Of a stretch of DNA of 64,000 nucleotides, positions 1 through 7,495 are shown piece by piece (the stretch's first letter is position 1; every line of letters starts with the position of its first letter). Under the pieces are notes generated by a model. That model was not told the origin of the DNA, made no database searches, and worked only from the letters and a program-made list of their open reading frames with translations. The stretch covers positions 1 to 64,000 of the forward strand of contig CAJASX010000065.1 in NCBI GenBank assembly GCA_903944725.1. Reading direction: 5' to 3'. This stretch comes from an uncultured beta proteobacterium (GTDB taxonomy: Bacteria; Pseudomonadota; Gammaproteobacteria; Burkholderiales; Burkholderiaceae). The position numbers and the translations under genes are program-made.

Positions 1-359
1 CCGCCACCAATCCGAATTAAGGTTTTGCTACCGCAACCTGAAGCCAACACCATCCCAAAACCAAAACAAACGCTACCAATAATAGTAGATAAATACAATA
101 AACGATTACTGGTATAGATCGATTTACTAGTATCAATATGGCCAAGCGACGCCAAAATGGCCACCCCAATCATGGCCACCCCAATAGCCAAGAACCATTG
201 GCGCAATCGGGTGTAATCAGACATCACTAAGATGTCAGAAACCGCGCCCATCGTACAAAAACTAGACCATTGCATTAAAGCACCTAGCAAAATTGTTACG
301 CCGAAGGTAAGCCACAATACATGTTGACTAAGGTGAAGCAGATCTGCAGAGCTTGGCAC
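1..359 (-). CDS. YeeE/YedE family sulfur-compound transporter, partial (SoxT/TsuA-like)
   Basis: Translation of the minus strand gives a hydrophobic membrane protein that runs off the left window edge, so only the N-terminal part of about 119 residues is visible. Diagnostic stretches are FCTMGAVSDI at about residue 33 and GFGMVLASGCGSKTL near residues 104-118; the second is the cysteine-containing repeat signature of the YeeE/YedE (DUF395) family. Members move thiosulfate or sulfur equivalents across the inner membrane, and SoxT proteins of sox clusters belong here. The gene begins 5 bases after the stop of the small cytochrome gene, so it is the last visible gene of the sox operon. No ATG fits; a GTG at 357-359 is the most likely start, without a clear ribosome-binding site. 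Family assignment is firm. The substrate is inferred from the family and the sox context. Confidence 0.82.
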   Translation of the reverse strand, partial: MPSSADLLHLSQHVLWLTFGVTILLGALMQWSSFCTMGAVSDILVMSDYTRLRQWFLAIGVAMIGVAILASLGHIDTSKSIYTSNRLLYLSTIIGSVCFGFGMVLASGCGSKTLIRIGG

Positions 360-363
360 GAGC

Positions 364-714
364 TTAATTAATCTTAAAATGATAAAACTGTTGGTTTAAA
401 TATTGGGCGACATCTGCTTCGTCTTCTGGAAATAAATCGAGCCGAAGTTCACTATTACAAATTGCAACCATCGCCTTTAAGCGTTGATAATTAGCAACTT
501 TACGATCGCTACGGGTATAAATTAGATCGCCATTACCAAACCCCGATTTTTTAGCATGGCAGGCATAGCACTTTGTTTCTTCAATTAGCTTGCCATTTTT
601 TAGTGCAGCATCAGCAGCAAAACAAAACGTATTCGCAAAAAAAAGGCTTATAACAATAAAAACTGTCTTAAAAAAACTGTAATTAAAATAGAATTTGCTG
701 GCAATCTGGATCAT
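364..714 (-). CDS. Small exported mono-heme cytochrome c
   Basis: A 116-residue protein with a hydrophobic N-terminus (about residues 12-33, ending FCFAADA) that looks like a Sec signal peptide, then one heme-binding motif CYACH at residues 49-53. The rest is short and charged and fits a class I cytochrome c fold poorly. No clear methionine ligand was picked out, although an M occurs at about residue 81. It lies in the sox operon between the metallo-beta-lactamase-fold gene (19-base gap) and the YeeE transporter, so a periplasmic electron-carrier role in sulfur oxidation is a reasonable inference. Family beyond 'c-type cytochrome' is not recognised. The ATG at 714 has an AAGGG run only one base upstream, an odd spacing, but no other ATG precedes the signal sequence. 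Confidence 0.75.
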   Translation of the reverse strand: MIQIASKFYFNYSFFKTVFIVISLFFANTFCFAADAALKNGKLIEETKCYACHAKKSGFGNGDLIYTRSDRKVANYQRLKAMVAICNSELRLDLFPEDEADVAQYLNQQFYHFKIN

Positions 715-733
715 GCCCTTATTTTAAATGAAA

Positions 734-1738
734 TTACTCTTCTTGGATGGAGAGATACACGTTATAAGCATTCATGCGATTTGCCGCCCGAAACAATGGC
801 ATGCCCTCGTATTCTGACCAATCTGTCGCTTGATAGGCCTCATCAAAGGCATCTAAATTACGGGCAGCTGGTGTCATCGAAGTACGCAGATAGCGTAAAT
901 AATCACTCGTAAAAGCAATATCTCGCTGTGGATTAGTAGAATAAGCACCATGCCCAGGTACAATTATTGCAGCTTGCAACTTTTCAATTTGCTGCAAAGA
1001 AGTGATCCAACTTTTACTATCGGCATTACCGACAAATGGAATACGGCCATTAAAAACTAAATCCCCCGCAAATAATACCTGCTTACTTGGAACATACACC
1101 ATCAGGTCTTCGGCTGTATGAGCAGGGCCTGCTCTAATCAGCAAAAACTCAACCCCACCAATTATTAATTTAAAGCGATCCTTCACCCAATGATCGGCAG
1201 CAATTAGTTTCGTGTGTTGATTAATCCATGGTGCAAAATCAATTCGTGAGCCAATTAACCGTTGTTGTGCAGCATCTGAGTTTAAATAGACTTTACCGTT
1301 TTCATTGGCATAAATAACTGCCCCAGCTTCACGAAAAGCTTGTAGGCCATAGATATGATCAGCGTGATAATGCGTCACAATTACTGCAACCACCTTCTGC
1401 CGAGTCATGGTCTTAATTTTTTGCAGTAATTGCTCGGCTAAAACGGGTGAGCCTAAGGCATCAATGACCACCACCCCTTTGGGAGTAATAACAAAGCCTG
1501 CATTTGAAATAAAATTTTGATTTTGGGCGCTCCCCATTTCTGGCAAGCCCTGTACAAAATAAACTTGTTTAGCTACTTCAATCGGTTGAATTTGATTGAG
1601 CACTGCATTACCAGTTGGCAAACCAGTGCTCTGCGCCAATGCCCATTGGCCGAACAGCGCAATTAGTAAAGTACTACAGTTACGGTTTAATGTAAGCAAA
1701 ATGGTCTTTTGCTTGAAGATCGGCAATGCGCACGACAC
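734..1738 (-). CDS. Exported MBL-fold metallohydrolase (SoxH-like)
   Basis: Metallo-beta-lactamase superfamily protein of up to 334 residues. The zinc motif HxHxDH is seen as THYHADHIYG at about residues 121-130. It is followed by the later metal ligands in PAHTAEDL, the aspartate of LFAGDLVF, and the final histidine of VPGHG. An N-terminal hydrophobic stretch ending ALAQ indicates export. Related proteins occur in sox clusters as SoxH and beside quinoprotein dehydrogenases as 'relay' metallohydrolases. Their substrate is not settled, and a persulfide or glutathione thioester is only a guess. The listed ATG makes it overlap the upstream DsrE-like gene by 59 bases. A TTG around 1697 would shorten the protein by 13 residues and keep the signal peptide, so the true start is unsure. 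It is part of the sox operon. Confidence 0.82.
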   Translation of the reverse strand: MSCALPIFKQKTILLTLNRNCSTLLIALFGQWALAQSTGLPTGNAVLNQIQPIEVAKQVYFVQGLPEMGSAQNQNFISNAGFVITPKGVVVIDALGSPVLAEQLLQKIKTMTRQKVVAVIVTHYHADHIYGLQAFREAGAVIYANENGKVYLNSDAAQQRLIGSRIDFAPWINQHTKLIAADHWVKDRFKLIIGGVEFLLIRAGPAHTAEDLMVYVPSKQVLFAGDLVFNGRIPFVGNADSKSWITSLQQIEKLQAAIIVPGHGAYSTNPQRDIAFTSDYLRYLRTSMTPAARNLDAFDEAYQATDWSEYEGMPLFRAANRMNAYNVYLSIQEE

Positions 1739-2138
1739 CAGACGGCGTAAAATCAGCGTCTAAAATAAACTGCTCTTTTTTCAAATTCCGATTTTTTAGT
1801 GTAATTTCACACACCTCAAAACGTACCCCACGCGACTTTAAGGCTGATACTAAGGGGGCATATTCAACATTATTTTTTTTATCTTTAGCACCCTCTATCA
1901 ATATATCGACGCCATTAGCATGCGTTACTACAATAATTTTCGTACTTGGTGCAGTATCTAAATGGTTACGAATATTACGCAAAGCTTTTAATCCTTGAGT
2001 TTCAGCATCATCTACGTGATAGACCACTTGCGTTGGAGTACCAGTATTTTGCGCAAAGGTAAACTGAGGTAGTAGCGCAGTCAAGAGCAAGGTAAAAGCA
2101 AGAAAAACTGTAGCTGTTATTTTATTATTGATAATCAT
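1680..2138 (-). CDS. Exported DsrE-family protein
   Basis: A 152-residue protein with a clean signal peptide (hydrophobic residues 7-25, cleavage near TFAQ at 27-30) followed by a DsrE/F-like alpha/beta domain. The domain opens VVYHVDD, has the strand KIIVVTHANGVDIL near 67-80, and carries one conserved cysteine in RFEVCEITL at residue 110, the position where DsrE-type proteins carry persulfide sulfur. The family includes cytoplasmic sulfur-trafficking proteins; this one is predicted periplasmic. It is encoded between soxB and the SoxH-like gene. A good ribosome-binding site (AAGGA, 7 bases upstream) supports the ATG at 2138. Its 3' end overlaps the next gene. A role as a periplasmic sulfur carrier or chaperone for the Sox pathway is inference. 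Confidence 0.82.
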   Translation of the reverse strand: MIINNKITATVFLAFTLLLTALLPQFTFAQNTGTPTQVVYHVDDAETQGLKALRNIRNHLDTAPSTKIIVVTHANGVDILIEGAKDKKNNVEYAPLVSALKSRGVRFEVCEITLKNRNLKKEQFILDADFTPSGVVRIADLQAKDHFAYIKP

Positions 2139-2167
2139 CGTGAAGTCCTTATGAGTCAGTTTTAAGA

Positions 2168-3901
2168 CTAATTTAAGGCCACCATTCCAGGGTTATTATT
2201 AACACCCTTTACTGCTGGTTCATTTAATTTGACCGCCTTAATAATTTTAGTTTCGCGCAAATGTCGCGCGATTACATCCCAAATTGGCTCTCCGCCCAGA
2301 TCTTTCGAGTCTTCGCTAACGGGAGCCCAGCCAGCCACGCGGTAGGATTTATCAGCATCGAGCGGTTTACCATTTAACCGCAGATTTGAAATTCGCCCGC
2401 CCATTGAGGCAACTGGATCAATGGTGTACTGCAACCCGCCGACTCGCACCATATCGCCACCTTGCTGATAATAAGGATCGGGATTAAACAAATTATCAGC
2501 GACATCTTCTAAAACATTTTTAATCGTCGCCCCCGTCATGTTAGAGACGGTGGTATACGGATAAGTAATAGCAGTTTGATCAAGGAGATTTTCCATGGTG
2601 ATAGTTTGGCCAGGAAGCAACGAAGTGCCCCAGCGAAACCCAGGGGAAAAGGCAATCTCAGCATTTTTCTGGGACATTAGTCCATTTAAAATAACTTGGT
2701 CAAAGCTACCGTTAAAGTTGCCGCGACGATAGAGTAAGGCTTCGGTTACCGCTAACTTTTCAGCTAATTTAGCCTCAAAGGGTGCACGAATTTTTTGGAT
2801 TAATTGATTCATGCCACTATCAGCAGGTAATAAATTAGAAAAAATTGGCAATAGCTTATAACGAAAATCAACCGGTTTGCCACCCTTTACTTCAAAATCT
2901 AAAACCCCTAAATATTTACCATTAGAGCCAGCATTGGTCACTAATGTTACTCCCGAACTATTTTTGACTTTAACTGGAATCGGCACTCCATCATGAGTGT
3001 GGCCGCCTAATATGGCATGCAAGCCCGTAACCCGTGAAGCTAATTTTAAATCGACGTCCATGCCGTTATGAGAAAGTAAGATGACGACTTTAGCGCCTTT
3101 ACCAACTGCTTCATTAATGTTTTTTTGTAAATTTTCTTCCTGGATTCCAAAGGTCCAGTTAGGTACAAAGTAGCGTGGATTAGCAATTGGGGTATAAGGA
3201 AAAGCCTGCCCAATAATAGCCACCGCAATCCCATTCATTTGCCGAATTATATAAGGACTAAAAACATCATCACCAAAATCGGCAGTCTTGATGTTTTGAG
3301 CTAAAAATGAAATCTTGTTACGAAAATCTTTTTCCACAATTTCAAGTACACGTTTTTCACCCAAAGTCATTTCCCAGTGAGCCGTCATCACATCAACCCC
3401 TAGCGCTAAAGAGGCGTCAACCATGTCTTGGCCTTTAGTCCATAGCGCCGTACCCGAGCCCTGCCATGAATCGCCACCATCTAATAGAAGAGCATTAGGT
3501 CGAGAAGCTTTTACTTGTTGAATGAGAGAAGAAAGATGAGCGAAACCACCCATCTTGCCGTAATTTTGTGCGGCTGCGCTAAAGTCAAGATAGGTAAATG
3601 CGTGAGCATCAGGCGTACCTGCTGCAATGCCATTCGACTTTAAAAAATAATCGCCTACTAAATGTGGCATCTGTCCTGCTTGAGGGCCCACCCCCAAATT
3701 GACATTTGGCTCACGAAAATAAATCGGTAATAACTGGGCATGACAATCGGTAAAGTGCATTAAGTGCACATTACCAAAGGCTGGTAGATCATAGAATTTT
3801 TTTGCTGCACTTTGGGCACGGGCAAAATCTGCGCTCAAACCCATTCCACCTGCAGTGGCTATTGCTAAAGCCTGCAGAAACTCACGGCGATTAATCGACA
3901 T
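2168..3901 (-). CDS. soxB: Thiosulfohydrolase SoxB
   Basis: 577-residue periplasmic dimanganese enzyme of the 5'-nucleotidase/metallophosphatase family. It hydrolyses the sulfonate from the SoxY-cysteine-S-thiosulfonate adduct, releasing sulfate. A Tat signal is visible at the N-terminus (NRREFLQAL, residues 4-12, then a small-residue hydrophobic run to about 29). Metal-binding motifs are MHFTDCHAQ (about 48-56), LLDGGDSWQGSG (about 140-150), LLSHNGMDVD and GGHTHDG (about 275-303). The C-terminal 5'-nucleotidase domain follows from about residue 370. Length matches the family. The start has AAGG six bases upstream and lies 7 bases after the soxX stop, as expected for an operon. Confidence 0.96.
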   Translation of the reverse strand: MSINRREFLQALAIATAGGMGLSADFARAQSAAKKFYDLPAFGNVHLMHFTDCHAQLLPIYFREPNVNLGVGPQAGQMPHLVGDYFLKSNGIAAGTPDAHAFTYLDFSAAAQNYGKMGGFAHLSSLIQQVKASRPNALLLDGGDSWQGSGTALWTKGQDMVDASLALGVDVMTAHWEMTLGEKRVLEIVEKDFRNKISFLAQNIKTADFGDDVFSPYIIRQMNGIAVAIIGQAFPYTPIANPRYFVPNWTFGIQEENLQKNINEAVGKGAKVVILLSHNGMDVDLKLASRVTGLHAILGGHTHDGVPIPVKVKNSSGVTLVTNAGSNGKYLGVLDFEVKGGKPVDFRYKLLPIFSNLLPADSGMNQLIQKIRAPFEAKLAEKLAVTEALLYRRGNFNGSFDQVILNGLMSQKNAEIAFSPGFRWGTSLLPGQTITMENLLDQTAITYPYTTVSNMTGATIKNVLEDVADNLFNPDPYYQQGGDMVRVGGLQYTIDPVASMGGRISNLRLNGKPLDADKSYRVAGWAPVSEDSKDLGGEPIWDVIARHLRETKIIKAVKLNEPAVKGVNNNPGMVALN

Positions 3902-3907
3902 AAAACC

Positions 3908-4573
3908 TTATTGATTTACTGGTGACTGCGGATCTAATAATAAGGCCATTACATCTTGAATTTGTTTTTCATTTAATAATTTAAAATGAGCAAAGCGAGG
4001 CATGTTACTGCATGCGTTATAGGCTTTTGAATTGCTAATCCTATTCCAGGTGTACACCATAATTTGCTTAGAGTAGCCACGCGTTTTACCGTAATTCCAT
4101 AAGCTAGGGCCGATATTGCCATAAGAAATTTCTTTTTTATTAATTTCATGACAGTTATAGCATCCGCCGCCAACAGGGGTTTTGGCGCTATCAGTCCAGG
4201 TGGCACCACGGCCACTTTGTGCAATTGCCTCGCCCTTTTTCCAATCGCCTATGTATATAAAATCTGAGGGAAGTTGAATTTCCGCCATATTTAACTTTTG
4301 AATTGTTTCACGTTTAGCAGTGGCGGCTTTACTATTACCGTTAGCAAAGTCGACATCAGAACAAAAAGCCTGAGTTTCATCTTGTTGAATACGATCTAAA
4401 CCTGCGATGCCTTCAGCCTTAAAACCACCTTGCATCATTTTTTGAAACGCTGGATCGGCTTTTTGCTGAGCAATTGCAGCCCCTGAAAAACTCAACACTC
4501 CTAAGGCGAGACTAATAATAAGCCCTAATGCTAGCGCTACTGTATGCAGATATTGCTGAATAAATTTAATCAT
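3908..4573 (-). CDS. soxX: L-cysteine S-thiosulfotransferase subunit SoxX
   Basis: Cytochrome c subunit of SoxXA, which couples thiosulfate oxidatively to the SoxY cysteine. The chosen ATG gives 221 residues with a signal peptide (hydrophobic residues 9-35, cleavage after AIAQ). An ATG at 4711 is also open but would run 124 bases into soxA and spoil the signal peptide. The single heme site is CYNCH at residues 138-142, followed by IGPSLWNYG typical of SoxX; Met191 in SNMPRFAH is the probable distal ligand. The gene starts 14 bases after the soxA stop and ends 7 bases before soxB. The N-terminal 90 residues between the signal peptide and the heme domain carry no recognised motif. Confidence 0.94.
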   Translation of the reverse strand: MIKFIQQYLHTVALALGLIISLALGVLSFSGAAIAQQKADPAFQKMMQGGFKAEGIAGLDRIQQDETQAFCSDVDFANGNSKAATAKRETIQKLNMAEIQLPSDFIYIGDWKKGEAIAQSGRGATWTDSAKTPVGGGCYNCHEINKKEISYGNIGPSLWNYGKTRGYSKQIMVYTWNRISNSKAYNACSNMPRFAHFKLLNEKQIQDVMALLLDPQSPVNQ

Positions 4574-4587
4574 GATCAAATCCGTTC

Positions 4588-5415
4588 TTATCGTTTTAAG
4601 CCAGGGGTTTGCACAATACCCCCGTTGGCAGTAGCTGCCATATAGATTGATAAAGCAATTGTTACATCCGAACCATAAATTGGGAAAGGAAAACGTTGCT
4701 GCCGAAAACAATCATTTAAACGCTGTTGCATGGTCCAAAATTGACCGCTAGAAACGCGATAGGCTGGCCACGAACCCCAACCTAAAGCAGCTCCTGCTTG
4801 GGTAGTAATATTTGGCAAGTCTTGCAAGCGTATTCGCTTGCCATTTTCGCCGTGGCACGAGGCACATGAAAAATCCATTGGCCCACCTTCAAAGAAAAAG
4901 GCCCGCTTACCTAAAGCAATCATTTCTTTTTCCTTAGGATGGGTGGTGCCAACATTAATTTTTTTACCTTTCGAAAGTGTCACTACATAAGCAACCAATG
5001 CTTCCATTTCTTTTTTAGGGCCCACCTGAAATGGCGCATCAATCGTAGCCTGAGGGTCGATACCCTGTATTTTTTCTCTGCATGTCATTAAACGCGATTC
5101 AAGATCTTGTACCCGGTTAGTATCTTTAAAGTAACGGGGTAACTGTGCAGCAGCGCCTTCAACTAAGCCGGGGCCAAGACCTAAATCACATTTTTCTAAG
5201 CTGGCATTTTTGGGGCCCATGGGTTTTTTCCATAACTCTTCCCCTGCCGCTTCATATAATTCAGAAGGATTTCCATCGGCAATCATTTCGCGATACTTCG
5301 CTATCCCATCACTAGCACTTTGGGCTTGCACAGTATGCACTTGCAGGCTGCTAGCTAGCGCAAAAAATAACCCTGCATAAACCCATTTAAAACCCGACTC
5401 AATAACTTGTCTCAT
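4588..5415 (-). CDS. soxA: L-cysteine S-thiosulfotransferase subunit SoxA, apparently mono-heme
   Basis: 275-residue catalytic partner of SoxX. The signal peptide spans about residues 10-31 (VQAQ). One CxxCH heme motif, CASCH at 184-188, is present. The active-site cysteine that ligates this heme and carries sulfur is Cys236 in QRLNDCFRQQRFP. Where di-heme SoxA proteins carry a first heme, this one shows only isolated cysteines (Cys76 in EKCDLGLG and Cys112 in LMTCREK), the pattern of mono-heme SoxA proteins in which the pair is thought to form a disulfide. A ribosome-binding site AAAGGG precedes the ATG. It lies 37 bases after soxZ and is cotranscribed with soxX. Confidence 0.95.
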   Translation of the reverse strand: MRQVIESGFKWVYAGLFFALASSLQVHTVQAQSASDGIAKYREMIADGNPSELYEAAGEELWKKPMGPKNASLEKCDLGLGPGLVEGAAAQLPRYFKDTNRVQDLESRLMTCREKIQGIDPQATIDAPFQVGPKKEMEALVAYVVTLSKGKKINVGTTHPKEKEMIALGKRAFFFEGGPMDFSCASCHGENGKRIRLQDLPNITTQAGAALGWGSWPAYRVSSGQFWTMQQRLNDCFRQQRFPFPIYGSDVTIALSIYMAATANGGIVQTPGLKR

Positions 5416-5452
5416 GGTCTGCGCCCTTTATTATTTAAAACCCATCATAAAC

Positions 5453-5761
5453 CTAACCAACGGTTGCTTCATCGGTGCGCTTGTCACCTTTGCTATCGAT
5501 CCAACTTACCACCAACTTATCGCCTTTGGCGCCCTTATATTTAAAATTCAAAAATGGGTCTTTTGAAACCGCTGGCCCAAACTGTGCATTAAAAACATCA
5601 TTACCCTGTGCCTTTACATTTAACGTACTGATGAACCAAGCAGGAATTACTTTTCCTGCAGCATCTTTACGCTGACCAGATTCCATATCATGTTTCATTA
5701 AAATTTTTACATCAACTACACCGCCGTTTTCGGTTGCTCTTACGCGCATTGGATCAGCCAT
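5453..5761 (-). CDS. soxZ: Sulfur-carrier scaffold subunit SoxZ
   Basis: 102-residue protein without signal peptide that pairs with SoxY to form the sulfur-carrying SoxYZ complex. SoxZ is known to be exported with Tat-targeted SoxY. The sequence shows the family pattern: MRVRATENGGVVDVKILMKHDMESGQ split over the first strand pair, IPAWFISTLNV in the middle, and DKLVVSWIDSKGDKRTDEATV at the end. The strong ribosome-binding site AAGGAG, 6 bases before the ATG, follows directly on a GC-rich hairpin in the soxY-soxZ gap. Length and fold match the family well. Confidence 0.96.
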   Translation of the reverse strand: MADPMRVRATENGGVVDVKILMKHDMESGQRKDAAGKVIPAWFISTLNVKAQGNDVFNAQFGPAVSKDPFLNFKYKGAKGDKLVVSWIDSKGDKRTDEATVG

Positions 5762-5781
5762 TATTGCTCCTTAATAGATCG

Positions 5782-5795
5782 AGGGGAAAACCCCT
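5782..5795 (-). other. Hairpin in the soxY-soxZ intercistronic gap
   Basis: On the minus strand AGGGG-TTTT-CCCCT forms a 5-bp stem, mostly G-C, with a 4-base loop. It lies about 40 bases after the soxY stop and 13 bases before the AAGGAG ribosome-binding site of soxZ. No T-run follows, so it is not a standard terminator. It may act as an mRNA-stability or translation-tuning element between the two subunits of the SoxYZ carrier. The hairpin is seen; the function is inference. Confidence 0.45.
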
Positions 5796-5835
5796 GCAGA
5801 AATTACATTTATTGCAGAATTGATCAGCTGCTGCA

Positions 5836-6285
5836 TTACCCGCCGCAACCACCTAAAGTAACCTTCACCTCTTTTGAAGACATGAGCCATTTACCATCAG
5901 CCTTTGCCAAGGCATAGACATTTGAAGTTTGACCCATCTTAATGCGGGTCGTGACAAAGGGTTCGGTGCCAGCTGGAATAAAAAACATAGCCGCCAAAGC
6001 GCTCGGATTTTTTTCTACCAAAATGGCTAATTGATCAGCCTTTAAAGTAGTGGAAATACCAACCGGAACTACCGCCCCATTTTCAGCAATATCGGGTGCG
6101 TTTAAGGTAACTGCACCTGATTTCTCAGGCGCGCTGCCTAGCACCTTAAAAACATCATCAAGACTTTTGCCCTCAAAAGCTGCTTTATTCCAAGCCTGTG
6201 CTTGAGCCTCGCTAATTAACCCTGCTGCAGCCATCAATCCAAAAACGGCCGAGTACTTTAATACTTCTCGTCGCTGCTTATTCAT
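5836..6285 (-). CDS. soxY: Sulfur-carrier protein SoxY
   Basis: Periplasmic carrier whose C-terminal cysteine arm holds the sulfur intermediates. The protein ends LGGCGG, with Cys147 on the flexible swinging arm, the hallmark of SoxY. The N-terminus has a Tat-like signal (NKQRREVLKYS then a hydrophobic run ending SEAQAQA). I start at the ATG at 6285, giving 149 residues, because AGGAG lies 5 bases upstream of it. The in-frame ATG at 6303 would add six residues and place that ribosome-binding site inside the coding sequence. Followed by soxZ after a 74-base gap holding a hairpin. Confidence 0.95.
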   Translation of the reverse strand: MNKQRREVLKYSAVFGLMAAAGLISEAQAQAWNKAAFEGKSLDDVFKVLGSAPEKSGAVTLNAPDIAENGAVVPVGISTTLKADQLAILVEKNPSALAAMFFIPAGTEPFVTTRIKMGQTSNVYALAKADGKWLMSSKEVKVTLGGCGG

Positions 6286-6358
6286 AAACACTCCTTCAGT
6301 CAAACTCGAACAACTTATATAGATAAATCATAACAACTGTTGACCACCGCAGGGAAGT

Positions 6359-7495
6359 TTATTCCCCAGTCAACATCCAATGTACTAAAACCTGTAAATC
6401 TTTATTAGATAAATCGGGGTGCGGAGGCATTGGTATTGGCCCCCAGACCCCTGATCCACCTTGTTTTACTTTTGTCACTAGTTTAGCCTCAGCACCTACC
6501 TGACCACGATATTTGTTCGCCACATCGGTAATTGAAGGCCCCACCAGCTTACTATGGTCGGCATGACAAGCGGAACAATTACTATCTCTAAAAAGCAATT
6601 TTGCGCCAGTTATTTTAGTGGCAAGCACACTAACTGCAAGAGGAGTTGCGGCAATTTGGCGTGGCAATTCTGCCAACGGGGGCTTGGTGGTGTTAACCCC
6701 GCGATAGGGGCCATACTCACGATTTTGCTCAGCTAAATTACCATGAGCATTACGCGCATAATCTGGCAAACTTGAGCCAATTTGTACAAAAGCCACACAA
6801 TTATTTAGGCACGCTTTTGACTGGATATCGGGTTTGCCACGCACATCCCATAAGCCATGATTTAAGTTCATGCCATTTCGGTTTGGCATTTTATTTTGAA
6901 CTTCGGCAATGTTTGCATTGCTTAAAATAAAATTATCGGGAACTACTTCAGCCAAAGAAAGGATGTAAGCAAGCAAAGCAAAAGTATCATCGCTCGATAG
7001 CGTCCGAGGGGCATTCCATGGCATCGCCCGATAAATATAATCCCAAAGTGAAGATAAGGTTGATACCTTCATTAAGGTGGTGCGCTGCGGCTGCTTATTA
7101 TCGTTAAGTGAAGCAACCCGCCCTGACTTCACATCGGCCTGTGTCGTTCCACCGACGATAGGGGTAAAAATTTCATTCGATTCACCAAAGGTGCCATGGC
7201 AATTGGCGCATTTAGCCTCCCATAGCACTTGACCTTGTGCAACAGAACCCGAACCTTTGGGTAATCCTTGAAAATCGGGGCGCACATCGATATCCCATGC
7301 ACTGACCTCAGCGGGCGTTGCAACCCTACTGATGCCTTGATAATGTAGCAAGCTAGTTGAAGACCCTTGTAAAGAAGGGTTCGCGACGTTCTGGGCGTTA
7401 CTAGGTGCCGCAATGTTAATAGCCAGCCCAAGCCATATAATTTGCAATATTTTGCAGCAAGCGGGGTGCCGAAAAATCTTAGCCAACCTGCACAT
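6359..7495 (-). CDS. soxD: Sulfur dehydrogenase cytochrome subunit SoxD
   Basis: 378-residue di-heme cytochrome c, electron-accepting partner of SoxC in the Sox(CD)2 sulfur dehydrogenase. Heme motifs are CANCH at residues 96-100 and CSACH at 307-311. After the second comes the C-terminal cytochrome domain, with GPSITDVANKYRG and the methionine-containing GPIPMPPHP. A signal peptide is present near residues 16-34 (PSNAQ). The domain order matches SoxD: one heme domain, a long linker with a CLNNC pair (229-233), then a second heme domain. The start overlaps the soxC end by 17 bases, indicating translational coupling. Confidence 0.93.
   Translation of the reverse strand: MCRLAKIFRHPACCKILQIIWLGLAINIAAPSNAQNVANPSLQGSSTSLLHYQGISRVATPAEVSAWDIDVRPDFQGLPKGSGSVAQGQVLWEAKCANCHGTFGESNEIFTPIVGGTTQADVKSGRVASLNDNKQPQRTTLMKVSTLSSLWDYIYRAMPWNAPRTLSSDDTFALLAYILSLAEVVPDNFILSNANIAEVQNKMPNRNGMNLNHGLWDVRGKPDIQSKACLNNCVAFVQIGSSLPDYARNAHGNLAEQNREYGPYRGVNTTKPPLAELPRQIAATPLAVSVLATKITGAKLLFRDSNCSACHADHSKLVGPSITDVANKYRGQVGAEAKLVTKVKQGGSGVWGPIPMPPHPDLSNKDLQVLVHWMLTGE

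Noticed and set aside
3046..3234. Short frame inside soxB in another reading frame on the same strand
   Set aside because: Fully contained in soxB, which has strong motif support; no independent start signal.
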